Below, piece by piece: positions 1-10,700 of a stretch of DNA of 64,000 bases. A program made the translations under genes and the position numbers. Below the pieces are notes generated by a model that saw only the letters and a program-made list of their open reading frames with translations, was not told where the DNA came from and did no database searches. This DNA comes from Hydractinia symbiolongicarpus (Eukaryota; Cnidaria; Hydrozoa; Anthoathecata; Hydractiniidae), in contig NC_079875.1 in the NCBI RefSeq assembly GCF_029227915.1, forward strand, positions 41,933,201-41,997,200, given 5' to 3'. Numbering within the stretch: the first letter of the stretch is position 1; each line of letters opens with the position of its first letter.

Positions 1-759
1 GCGATTTCCTGTTAATCCCGGGCTTGTCCCGTATAGTCGAATGTATACAAAGAAAGTACCCTGTGAGTAAACTCATTTGCAGAACGATTTTTTAAATAAT
101 CTTTTCATCACTAAAACGCATGAGACTTGTAGTTTTTAAAAATGTTTTCATTTTTGATGAGACGCTTAATGAAAGAGGTTTAATCGCCGGCAAACGAAAA
201 CCCGCGATTTCCCGCAAATCCCGGGCTTGGCCCGTATAGTCGAATGTATACAAAGAAAGTACCCAGGGAGTAACTCATTTCCCGAACGATTTTTTAAATT
301 ATTTTTTCACCACTAAAAGGCATGAGACTTGTAGGTTTCAAAAATGTTTTCATTTTTGATGAGACGCTTAATGAAAGAGGTTTAATTGCCGGCAAACGAA
401 AACCCGCGATTTCCCGTAAATCCCGGCCTTGGCCCGTATAGCCGAATGTATACAAAGAAAGTACCCTGTGAGTAAACTCTTTTCCAGAACGATTTTTTAA
501 ATTATTTTTTCACCACTAAAACGCATAAGACTTGTAGTTTTCAAAAATGTTTTCATTTTTAATGAGACGCTGAATAAAAGAATTTTAATCGCCGGCAAAC
601 GAAAACCCGCAATTTACCGTAAATCCCGGGCTTGGCCCGTATAGTCAAATGTATACAAAGAAAGTACCCAGGGAGTAAACACATTTTCCGAACGATTTTT
701 TAAATTATTTTTTCACCACTAAAACGCATGAGACTTGTAGTTTTTAAAAGTGTTTTCAT
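1..759. repeat. Satellite monomers, partial copy of the 9-mer unit
   Basis: The first roughly 780 bases match 4,052 to about 4,831 at an offset of 4,051 bp (20 monomers). Shared private variants include CCTGTTAATCCC, CCCGCAAATCCC and AAAAGGCATG. The match ends near 785, where AGAATTTTAATCGCC here faces GGAAGTTTAATCGTCGG there. No gene is present. Confidence 0.85.
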
Positions 760-811
760 TTTTGATAAGACGCTGAATAAAAGAATTTTAATCGCCGGCA
801 AACGGAAACCT

Positions 812-1014
812 GCAATTTCTCGTAAATCCCGGACTCGGCCCGTATAGTCAAAAGTATACAAAGAAAGTACCCAGGGAGTAAACTCATTTCCCGAACGATG
901 TTTTAAATTATTATTTCACCAGTAAAGCCCATGAGACTTGCAGTTTTTAAAAATGTTTTCATTTTTGATGAGACGCTGAATAAAAGAAGTTTAATCGCCG
1001 GCAAACAAAAACCC
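812..1014. repeat. Monomer subtype with AAAGCCCATGAGACTTGCAG
   Basis: Diagnostic changes are CGATGTTTTAAATTATTATTTC in place of the long T tract, then CCAGTAAAGCCCATGAGACTTGCAG. I saw it near 5.2, 7.0, 11.3, 13.3, 14.9, 18.4 and 20.4 kb. A CACTAAAGCCC version occurs near 46.3, 48.9, 54.0 and 56.6 kb. I noticed none between about 20.5 and 46.2 kb. The subtype therefore marks the two domains that carry HORs longer than 7 kb. Confidence 0.8.
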
Positions 1015-1235
1015 GCGATTTCCCGTAAATCACGGACTCGGACCGTATAGTCAAAAATATACAAAGAAAGTACCCAGGGAGTAAACTCATTTCCCGAACG
1101 ATTTTTCAAATTATTTTTTCACCACTAAAACGCATGAGACTTGTAGGTTTCAAAAATGTTTTCATTTTTGATGAGACGCTTAATGAAAGAGGTTTAATCG
1201 CCGGCAAACGAAAACCCGCGATTTCCCGTAAATCC

Positions 1236-1265
1236 CGGGCTTGGCCCGTATAGTCGAATGTATAC
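1236..1265. other. Two adjoining dyads: CGGGC-TTG-GCCCG and GTATA-N8-TATAC
   Basis: CGGGC and GCCCG pair around TTG. The last G also begins GTATA, which pairs with TATAC across GTCGAATG. The GTATA/TATAC pair survives in the other common subtype, where the loop is GTCAAAAG. In the GC dyad several variants change only the loop (CTTTGCCCG, CTTCGCCCG), or move the pairing (CGGGCTAAGCCCG near 43,768). Others break the stem (CTTGTCCCG). The function is unknown. Confidence 0.7.
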
Positions 1266-1351
1266 AAAGAAAGTACCCAGGGAGTAACTCATTTCCCGAA
1301 CGATTTTTTAAATTATTTTTTCACCACTAAAACGCATGAGACTTGTAGGTT

Positions 1352-1373
1352 TCAAAAATGTTTTCATTTTTGA
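1352..1373. other. 22-bp inverted repeat (9-bp arms, TTTT loop), present once per monomer
   Basis: The arms TCAAAAATG and CATTTTTGA are exact reverse complements around TTTT. The same dyad sits at the same place in most monomers of the window. Common variants shorten it to 7 bp (TTTTTAAAAATG, or CATTTTTAATG), and AAAAGTG or AAAACTG breaks it further. It could extrude as a short cruciform, fold as an RNA hairpin, or bind a dimeric protein. The sequence alone does not show which. Confidence 0.85.
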
Positions 1374-1997
1374 TGAGACGCTTAATGAAAGAGGTTTAAT
1401 CGCCGACAAACGAAAACCCGTGATTTTCCGTAAATCCCGGGCTTGGCCCGTATAGTCGAATGTATACAAAGAAAGTACCCAGGGAGTAACTCATTTCCCG
1501 AACGATTTTTTAAATTATTTTTTCACCAATAAAACGCATGAGACTTGTAGTTTTCAAAAATGTTTTCATTTTTGATGGGAAGCTGAATAAAAGAAGTTTA
1601 ATCGCTGGCAAACGAAAACCCGCGATTTCCCGTAAATCCCGGAATCGGCCCGTATAGTCAAAAGTATACAAAGAAAGTACCCAGGAAGTAAACTCATTTC
1701 CCGAACGATTTTTTAAATTATTTTTCCACCACTAAAACGCATACGACTTGTAGTTTTCAAAAATGTTTTCATTTTTGATGAGACGCTTAATGAAAGAAGT
1801 TTAATCGCTGGCAAACAAAAACCCGCGATTTCCCGTAAATCCCGGAATCGGCCCGTGTAGTCAAAAGTATACAAATAAAGTCCCCAGGGAGTAAGCTCAT
1901 TTCCCGAACGATTTTTTTAATTATTTTTCCACCACTAAAACGCATACGACTTGTAGTTTTCAAAAATGTTTTCATTTTTGATGAGACGCTTAATGAA

Positions 1998-2806
1998 AGA
2001 GGTTTAATCGCCGGCAAACGAAAACCCGCGATTTCCCGTACATCCCGGGCTTGGCCCGTATAGTCGAATGTATACAAAGAAAGTACCCAGGGAGTAACTC
2101 ATTTCCCGAACGATTTTTTAAATTATTTTTTCACCACTAAAACGTATAAGACTTGTAGTTCTCAAAAATGTTTTCATTTTTGATGAGTCGCTGAATAAAA
2201 GAAGTTTAATCGCCGGCAAACGAAAACCCGCGATTTCCGTAAATCCCGGACTCGGCCCGTATAGTCAAAAATATACAAAGAAAGTACCCAGGGAGTAAAC
2301 TCATTTCCCGAACGATTTTTTAAATTATTTTTTCACCACTAAAACGCATGAGACTTTTAGTTTTCAAAAATGTTTTCATTTTTGATGAGACGCTTAATGA
2401 AAGAGGTTTAATCGCCGGCAAACGAAAACCCGCGATTTCCCGTAAATCCCGGGCTTGGCCCGTATAGTCGAATGTATACGAAGAAAGTACCCAGGGAGTA
2501 ACTCATTTCCCGAACGATTTTTAAAATTATTTTTTCACCACTAAAACGCATGAGACTTGTAGCTTTCAAAAATGTTTTCATTTTTGATGAGACGCTTAAT
2601 GAAAGAGGTTTAATTGCCGGCAAACGAAAACCCGCGATTTCCCGTAAATCCCGGGCTTGGCCCGTATAGTCGAATGTATACAACGAAAGTACCCTGTGAG
2701 TAAACTCATTTCCAGAACGATTTTTTAAATTATTTTTTCACCACTAAAACGCATAAGACTTGTAGTTTTTAAAAATGTTTTCATTTTTGATGAGACGCTG
2801 AATAAA
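1998..2806. repeat. 809-bp (4-mer) tandem duplication, copy 1
   Basis: This copy is followed immediately by a second. Over the parts I compared the two are identical, including private marks: CGTACATCCC, a 1-base loss in CGATTTCCGTAAAT, TATACGAAG, TTTTTAAAATT and TACAACGAAAG. The related copy near 8,700-9,400 lacks several of these marks, so they arose before the duplication but after the split from that copy. Confidence 0.9.
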
Positions 2807-3615
2807 AGAGGTTTAATCGCCGGCAAACGAAAACCCGCGATTTCCCGTACATCCCGGGCTTGGCCCGTATAGTCGAATGTATACAAAGAAAGTACCCAGG
2901 GAGTAACTCATTTCCCGAACGATTTTTTAAATTATTTTTTCACCACTAAAACGTATAAGACTTGTAGTTCTCAAAAATGTTTTCATTTTTGATGAGTCGC
3001 TGAATAAAAGAAGTTTAATCGCCGGCAAACGAAAACCCGCGATTTCCGTAAATCCCGGACTCGGCCCGTATAGTCAAAAATATACAAAGAAAGTACCCAG
3101 GGAGTAAACTCATTTCCCGAACGATTTTTTAAATTATTTTTTCACCACTAAAACGCATGAGACTTTTAGTTTTCAAAAATGTTTTCATTTTTGATGAGAC
3201 GCTTAATGAAAGAGGTTTAATCGCCGGCAAACGAAAACCCGCGATTTCCCGTAAATCCCGGGCTTGGCCCGTATAGTCGAATGTATACGAAGAAAGTACC
3301 CAGGGAGTAACTCATTTCCCGAACGATTTTTAAAATTATTTTTTCACCACTAAAACGCATGAGACTTGTAGCTTTCAAAAATGTTTTCATTTTTGATGAG
3401 ACGCTTAATGAAAGAGGTTTAATTGCCGGCAAACGAAAACCCGCGATTTCCCGTAAATCCCGGGCTTGGCCCGTATAGTCGAATGTATACAACGAAAGTA
3501 CCCTGTGAGTAAACTCATTTCCAGAACGATTTTTTAAATTATTTTTTCACCACTAAAACGCATAAGACTTGTAGTTTTTAAAAATGTTTTCATTTTTGAT
3601 GAGACGCTGAATAAA
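2807..3615. repeat. 809-bp (4-mer) tandem duplication, copy 2
   Basis: This is the second copy. The junction lies in a chimeric monomer near 2,800, where GCTGAATAAAAG runs into AGGTTTAATCG. Monomers with GCTGAATAAAAG normally continue as AATTTT or AAGTTT. The match to copy 1 stops at about 3,619. The breakpoint therefore lies in the short shared stretch around AAAGAGG. Confidence 0.9.
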
Positions 3616-5350
3616 AGAATTTTAATCGCCGGCAAACGAAAACCCGCAATTTCCCGTAAATCCCGGGCTTGGCCCGTATAGTCAAATGTATACAAAAAAA
3701 GTACCCAGGGAGTAAACACATTTCCCGAACGATTTTTTAAATTATTTTTTCACCACTAAAACGCATGAGACTTGTAGTTTTCAAAAGTGTTTTCATTTTT
3801 GATGAGACGCTGAATAAAAGAAGTTTAATCGTCGGCAAACGAAAACCCGCGATTTCCCGTAAATCCCGGGCTTGGCCCGTATAGTTGAATGTATCTAAAG
3901 AAAGTACCCAGGGAGTAAACTGATTTCCCGAACGATTTTTCAAATTATTTCTGCACCACTAGAACGAATGAGACTTGTAGTTTTCAAAAATGTTTTCATT
4001 TTTAATGAGACGCTTAATGAAAGAGGTTTAATCGCCAGCAAATGAAAACCCGCGATTTCCTGTTAATCCCAGGCTTGTCCCGTATAGTCGAATGTATACA
4101 AAGAAAGTACCCTGTGAGTAAACTCATTTGCAGAACGATTTTTTAAATTATCTTTTCACCACTAAAACGCATGAGACTTGTAGTTTTCAAAAATGTTTTC
4201 ATTTTTGATGAGACGCTTAATGAAAGAGGTTTAATCGCCGGCAAACGAAAACCCGCGATTTCCCGCAAATCCCGGGCTTGGCCCGTATAGTCGAATGTAT
4301 ACAAAGAAAGTACCCAGGGAGTAACTCATTTCCCGAACGATTTTTTAAATTATTTTTTCACCACTAAAAGGCATGAGACTTGTAGGTTTCAAAAATGTTT
4401 TCATTTTTGATGAGGCGCTTAATGAAAGAGGTTTAATTGCCGGCAAACGAAAACCCGCGATTTCCCGTAAATCCCGGGCTTGGCCCGTATAGTCGAATGT
4501 ATACAAAGAAAGTACCCTGTGAGTAAACTCATTTCCAGAACGATTTTTTAAATTATTTTTTTACCACTAAAACGCATAAGACTTGTAGTTTTCAAAAATG
4601 TTTTCATTTTTAATGAGACGCTGAATAAAAGAATTTTAATCGCCGGCAAACGAAAACCCGTAATTTCCCGTAAATCCCGGGCTTGGCCTGTATAGTCAAA
4701 TGTATACAAAGAAAGTACCCAGGGAGTAAACACATTTCCCTAACGATTTTTTAAATTATTTTTTCACCACTAAAACGCATGAGACTTGTAGTTTTCAAAA
4801 GTGTTTTCATTATTGATGAGACGCTGAATAAAGGAAGTTTAATCGTCGGCAAACGAAAACCCGCGATTTCCCGTAAATCCCGGGCTTTGCCCGTATAGTT
4901 GAATGTATCTAAAGAAAGTACCCAGGGAGTAAACTGATTTCCCGAACGATTTTTCAAATTATTTCTGCACCACTAGAACGAATGGGACTTGTAGTTTTCA
5001 AAAATGTTTTCATTTTTGATGAGACGCTGAATAAAAGAATTTTAATCGCCGGCAAACGGAAACCTGCAATTTCTCGTAAATCCCGGACTCGGCCCGTATA
5101 GTCAAAAGTATACAAAGAAAGTACCCAGGGAGTAAACTCATTTCCCGAACGATGTTTTAAAATATTATTTCACCAGTAAAGCCCATGAGACTTGCAGTTT
5201 TTAAAAATGTTTTCATTTTTGATGAGACGCTGAATAAAAGAAGTTTAATCGCCGGCAAACAAAAACCCGCGATTTCCCGTAAATCACGGACTCGGACCGT
5301 ATAGTCAAAAGTATACAAAGAACGTACCCAGGGAGTAAACTCATTTCTCG
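3525..5350. repeat. 1,826-bp (9-mer) tandem duplication, copy 1
   Basis: This nine-monomer unit is repeated directly downstream. I noticed only scattered differences from copy 2: G4019 versus A5845, A4071 versus G5897, GAGGCGC versus GAGACGC near 4,414, and GGCCTG versus GGCCCG near 4,688. The unit includes the CTAGAACGAATG and AAAGCCC subtypes. Related units occur near 9,415 and 16,716. Confidence 0.88.
3849..4051. repeat. Monomer subtype with GTATCTAAAG and CTAGAACGAATG, 203 bp
   Basis: This subtype carries linked changes: TTGAATGTATCTAAAG instead of TCGAATGTATACAAAG, AAACTGATTTCCCG, TTTTTCAAATTATTTCTGCACC, and CTAGAACGAATGAG. The same combination recurs across most of the window, for example near 5,700, 11,040, 17,130, 23,620, 30,250, 38,360 and 43,240. 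It usually follows a monomer ending in TCGTCGGC. Its GTATA/TATAC dyad is broken by the A-to-T change in TATCT. It is the most useful single marker for following the higher-order order. Confidence 0.85.
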
Positions 5351-7177
5351 AACGATTTTTTAAATTATTTTTTCACCACTAAAACGCATAAGACTTGTAG
5401 TTTTTAAAAATGTTTTCATTTTTGATGAGACGCTGAATAAAAGAATTTTAATCGCCGGCAAACGAAAACCCGCAATTTCCCGTAAATCCCGGGCTTGGCC
5501 CGTATAGTCAAATGTATACAAAAAAAGTACCCAGGGAGTAAACACATTTCCCGAACGATTTTTTAAATTATTTTTTCACCACTAAAACGCATGAGACTTG
5601 TAGTTTTCAAAAGTGTTTTCATTTTTGATGAGACGCTGAATAAAAGAAGTTTAATCGTCGGCAAACGAAAACCCGCGATTTCCCGTAAATCCCGGGCTTG
5701 GCCCGTATAGTTGAATGTATCTAAAGAAAGTACCCAGGGAGTAAACTGATTTCCCGAACGATTTTTCAAATTATTTCTGCACCACTAGAACGAATGAGAC
5801 TTGTAGTTTTCAAAAATGTTTTCATTTTTAATGAGACGCTTAATAAAAGAGGTTTAATCGCCAGCAAATGAAAACCCGCGATTTCCTGTTAATCCCGGGC
5901 TTGTCCCGTATAGTCGAATGTATACAAAGAAAGTACCCTGTGAGTAAACTCATTTGCAGAACGATTTTTTAAATTATCTTTTCACCACTAAAACGCATGA
6001 GACTTGTAGTTTTCAAAAATGTTTTCATTTTTGATGAGACGCTTAATGAAAGAGGTTTAATCGCCGGCAAACGAAAACCCGGGATTTCCCGCAAATCCCG
6101 GGCTTGGCCCGTATAGTCGAATGTATACAAAGAAAGTACCCAGGGAGTAACTCATTTCCCGAACGATTTTTTAAATTATTTTTTCACCACTAAAAGGCAT
6201 GAGACTTGTAGGTTTCAAAAATGTTTTCATTTTTGATGAGACGCTTAATGAAAGAGGTTTAATTGCCGGCAAACGAAAACCCGCGATTTCCCGTAAATCC
6301 CGGGCTTGGCCCGTATAGTCGAATGTATACAAAGAAAGTACCCTGTGAGTAAACTCATTTCCAGAACGATTTTTTAAATTATTTTTTTACCACTAAAACG
6401 CATAAGACTTGTAGTTTTCAAAAATGTTTTCATTTTTAATGAGACGCTGAATAAAAGAATTTTAATCGCCGGCAAACGAAAACCCGTAATTTCCCGTAAA
6501 TCCCGGGCTTGGCCCGTATAGTCAAATGTATACAAAGAAAGTACCCAGGGAGTAAACACATTTCCCTAACGATTTTTTAAATTTTTTTTTCACCACTAAA
6601 ACGCATGAGACTTGTAGTTTTCAAAAGTGTTTTCATTATTGATGAGACGCTGAATAAAGGAAGTTTAATCGTCGACAAACGAAAACCCGCGATTTCCCGT
6701 AAATCCCGGGCTTTGCCCGGGATAGTTGAATGTATCTAAAGAAAGTACCCAGGGAGTAAACTGATTTCCCGAACGATTTTTCAAATTATTTCTGCACCAC
6801 TAGAACGAATGAGACTTGTAGTTTTCAAAAATGTTTTCATTTTTGATGAGACGTTGAATAAAAGAATTTTAATCGCCGGCAAACGGAAACCTGCAATTTC
6901 TCGTAAATCCCGGACTCGGTCCGTATAGTCAAAAGTATACAAAGAAAGTACCCAGGGAGTAAACTCATTTCCCGAACGATGTTTTAAAATATTATTTCAC
7001 CAGTAAAGCCCATGAGACTTGCAGTTTTTAAAAATGTTTTCATTTTTGATGAGACGCTGAATAAAAGAAGTTTAATCGCCGGCAAACAAAAACCCGCGAT
7101 TTCCCGTAAATCACGGACTCGGACCGTATAGTCAAAAGTATACAAAGAACGTACCCAGGGAGTAAACTCATTTCTCG
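5351..7177. repeat. 1,827-bp (9-mer) tandem duplication, copy 2
   Basis: This is the second copy, one base longer because TTTGCCCGGGATAG near 6,714 replaces TTTGCCCGTATAG. The match to copy 1 continues to about 7,229, just past the repeat boundary. There GATGGGACG here replaces GATGAGACG. Placing the boundary at AACGATTTTTT is arbitrary within shared sequence. Confidence 0.88.
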
Positions 7178-7739
7178 AACGATTTTTTAAATTATTTTTT
7201 CACCACTAAAACGCATAAGACTTGTAGTTTTCAAAAATGTTTTCATTTTTGATGGGACGCTGAATAAAAGAAGTTTAATCGTTGGCAAACGAAAACCCGC
7301 GATTTCCCGTAAATCCCGGACTCGGCCCGTATAGTCAAAAGTATACAAAGAAAGTACCCAGGAAGTAAACTCATTTCCCGAACGATTTTTTAAATTATTT
7401 TTTCACCACTGAAACGCATGAGACTTGTAGTTTTCAAAAATGTTTTCATTTTTGATGAGACGCTGAATAAAGGAAGTTTAATCGTCGGCAAACGAAATCC
7501 CGCGATTTCCCGTAAATCCCGGGCTTGGCCCGTATAATTGAATGTATCTAAAGAAAGTACCCAGGGAGTAAACTGATTTCCCGAACGATTTTTCAAATTA
7601 TTTCTGCACCACTAGAACGAATGAGACTTGTAGTTTTCAAAAATGTTTTCATTTTTAATAAGACGCTTAATGAAAGAGGTTTAATCGCCGGCAAATAAAA
7701 ACCCGCGATTTCCCGTAAATCACGGACTCGGACTGTATA
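7178..7739. repeat. Satellite monomers linking HOR copies A and B
   Basis: About three monomers match 11,435 to about 11,996 at an offset of 4,257 bp (21 monomers). The match includes ATCGTTGGC, the ACTGAAACG form and CCGTATAATTGAATG. Nothing else is present. Confidence 0.8.
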
Positions 7740-10700
7740 GTCAAAAATATACAAAGAAAGTACCCAGGAAGTAAACTCATTTCCCGAACGATTTTTCAAA
7801 TTATTTTTTCACCACTAAAACGCATGAGACTTGTAGGTTTCAAAAATGTTTTCATTTTTGATGAGACGCTTGATGAAAGAGGTTTAATCGCCGGCAAACG
7901 AAAACCCGCGATTTCCCGTAAATCCCGGGCTTGGCCCGTATAGTCGAATGTATACAAAGAAAGTACCCAGGGAGTAACTCATTTCCCGAACGATTTTTTA
8001 AATTATTTTTTCACCACTAAAACGCATGAGACTTGTAGGTTTCAAAAATGTTTTCATTTTTGATGAGACGCTTAATGAAAGAGGTTTAATCGCCGACAAA
8101 CGAAAACCCGCGATTTTCCGTAAATCCCGGGCTTGGCCCGTATAGTCGAATGTATACAAAGAAAGTACCCAGGGAGTAACTCATTTCCCGAACGATTTTT
8201 TAAATTATTTTTTCACCAATAAAACGCATGAGACTTGTAGTTTTCAAAAATGTTTTCATTTTTGATGGGAAGCTGAATAAAAGAAGTTTAATCGCTGGCA
8301 AACGAAAACCCGCGATTTCCCGTAAATCCCGGAATCGGCCCGTATAGTCAAAAGTATACAAAGAAAGTACCCAGGAAGTAAACTCATTTCCCGAACGATT
8401 TTTTAAATTATTTTTCCACCACTAAAACGCATACGACTTGTAGTTTTCAAAAATGTTTTCATTTTTGATGAGACGCTTAATGAAAGAAGTTTAATCGCTG
8501 GCAAACAAAAACCCGCGATTTCCCGTAAATCCCGGAATCGGCCCGTATAGTCAAAAGTATACAAATAAAGTCCCCAGGGAGTAAGCTCATTTCCCGAACG
8601 ATTTTTTAAATTATTTTTCCACCACTAAAACGCATACGACTTGTAGTTTTCAAAAATGTTTTCATTTTTGATGAGACGCTTAATGAAAGAGGTTTAATCG
8701 CCGGCAAACGAAAACCCGCGATTTCCCGTACATCCCGGGCTTGGCCCGTATAGTCGAATGTATACAAAGAAAGTACCCAGGGAGTAACTCATTTCCCGAA
8801 CGATTTTTTAAATTATTTTTTCACCACTAAAACGTATAAGACTTGTAGTTCTCAAAAATGTTTTCATTTTTGATGAGTCGCTGAATAAAAGAAGTTTAAT
8901 CGCCGGCAAACGAAAACCCGCGATTTCCGTAAATCCCGGACTCGGCCCGTATAGTCAAAAATATACAAAGAAAGTACCCAGGGAGTAAACTCATTTCCCG
9001 AACGATTTTTTAAATTATTTTTTCACCACTAAAACGCATGAGACTTTTAGTTTTCAAAAATGTTTTCATTTTTGATGAGACGCTTAATGAAAGAGGTTTA
9101 ATCGCCGGCAAACGAAAACCCGCGATTTCCCGTAAATCCCGGGCTTGGCCCGTATAGTCGAATGTATACAAAGAAAGTACCCAGGGAGTAACTCATTTCC
9201 CGAACGATTTTTTAAATTATTTTTTCACCACTTAAACGCATGAGACTTGTAGCTTTCAAAAATGTTTTCATTTTTGATGAGACGCTTAATGAAAGAGGTT
9301 TAATTGCCGGCAAACGAAAACCCGCGATTTCCCGTAAATCCCGGGCTTGGCCCGTATAGTCGAATGTATACAAAGAAAGTACCCTGTGAGTAAACTCATT
9401 TCTAGAACGATTTTTTAAATTATTTTTTCACCACTAAAACGCATAAGACTTGTAGTTTTTAAAAATGTTTTCATTTTTGATGAGACGCTGAATAAAAGAA
9501 TTTTAATCGCCGGCAAACGAAAACCCGCAATTTCCCGTAAATCCCGGGCTTGGCCCGTATAGTCAAATGTATACAAAAAAAGTACCCAGGGAGTAAACAC
9601 ATTTCCCGAACGATTTTTTAAATTATTTTTTCACCACTAAAACGCATGAGACTTGTAGTTTTCAAAAGTGTTTTCATTTTTGATGAGACGCTGAATAAAA
9701 GAAGTTTAATCGTCGGCAAACGAAAACCCGCGATTTCCCGTAAATCCCTGGCTTGGCCCGTATAGTTGAATGTATCTAAAGAAAGTACCCAGGGAGTAAA
9801 CTGATTTCCCGAACGATTTTTCAAATTATTTCTGCACAACTAGAACGAATGAGACTTGTAGTTTTCAAAAATGTTTTCATTTTTAATGAGACGCTTAATG
9901 AAAGAGGTTTAATCGCCGGCAAATGAAAACCCGCGATTTCCTGTTAATCCCGGGCTTGTCCCGTATAGTCGAATGTATACAAAGAAAGTACCCTGTGAGT
10001 AAACTCATTTGCAGAACGATTTTTTAAATTATCTTTTCACCACTAAAACGCATGAGACTTGTAGTTTTCAAAAATGTTTTCATTTTTGATGAGACGCTTA
10101 ATGAAAGAGGTTTAATCGCCGGCAAACGAAAACCCGCGATTTCCCGCAAATCCCGGGCTTGGCCCGTATAGTCGAATGTATACAAAGAAAGTACCCAGGG
10201 AGTAACTCATTTCCCGAACGATTTTTTAAATTATTTTTTCACCACTAAAAGGCATGAGACTTGTAGTTTTCAAAAATGTTTTCATTTTTAATGAGACGCT
10301 GAATAAAAGAATTTTAATCGCCGGCAAACGAAAACCCGCAATTTCCCGTAAATCCCGGGCTTGGCCCGTATAGTCAAATGTATACAAAGAAAGTACCCAG
10401 TGAGTAAACACATTTCCCGAACGATTTTTTAAATTATTTTTTCACCACTAAAACGCATGAGACTTGTAGTTCTCAAAAATGTTTTCATTTTTAATGAGAC
10501 GCTGAATAAAAGAATTTTAATCGCCGGCAAACGAAAACCCGCAATTTCCCGTAAATCCCGGGCTTGGCCCGTATAGTCGAATGTATACAAAGAAAGTACC
10601 CTGTGAGTAAACTCATTTGCAGAACGATTTTTTAAATTATCTTTTCACCACTAAAACGCATGAGACTTGTAGTTTTCAAAAATGTTTTCATTTTTAATGA

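Larger units (their letters stand above)
1218..1419. repeat. Representative monomer, 202-bp form
   Basis: This unit is close to the consensus, phased to start at GCGATTTCCCG. Positions 1-48 are GC-rich and hold CCCGGGCTTGGCCCG and the GTATA/TATAC dyad. Next comes ACCCAGGGAGTAACTC, with one A fewer than the 203-bp form. The AT-rich block CGATTTTTTAAATTATTTTTT follows, then CACCACTAAAACGCATGAGAC, the 22-bp dyad at unit positions 135-156, and GAGACGCTTAATGAAAGAGG. The unit ends in the CpG-rich TCGCCGACAAACG. The octamer ATTTCCCG occurs twice, at unit positions 4-11 and 74-81. Confidence 0.9.
760..5350. repeat. Higher-order repeat of about 7 kb, copy A (incomplete)
   Basis: This block matches about 14,752-18,532 monomer by monomer. 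The offset is 13,992 before the local 809-bp duplication and about 13,182-13,183 after it. From about 1,050 to 2,800 it also matches 7,740 to about 9,400 at an offset of 6,690. Linked markers include the AAAGCCC monomer, the TCCCGGAATCGG monomers and the CCCGTACATCCC monomer at 2,041. Copies A, B and C show visible single-base differences, so this duplication is older than the local ones inside it. Confidence 0.8.

Noticed and set aside
770-780. AATAAA in GCTGAATAAAAG as polyadenylation signals
   Set aside because: The hexamer is part of one monomer subtype and recurs for sequence reasons. There is no transcription unit to attach it to.
903-1109. Recurrent minus-strand open frames of 60-73 codons, about one per one to several monomers
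   Set aside because: They are the same repeat translated again and again. The period of 202 or 203 bp is not a multiple of three, so each frame closes within about one monomer. I see no start context, codon pattern or domain that suggests a gene.
1218-1419. Monomer as an ancient dimer, from CGATTTCCCGTAAAT resembling CGATTTTTTAAATT
   Set aside because: The similarity covers about 15 bases of low complexity and does not extend into the flanks, so there is not enough to claim an internal duplication.
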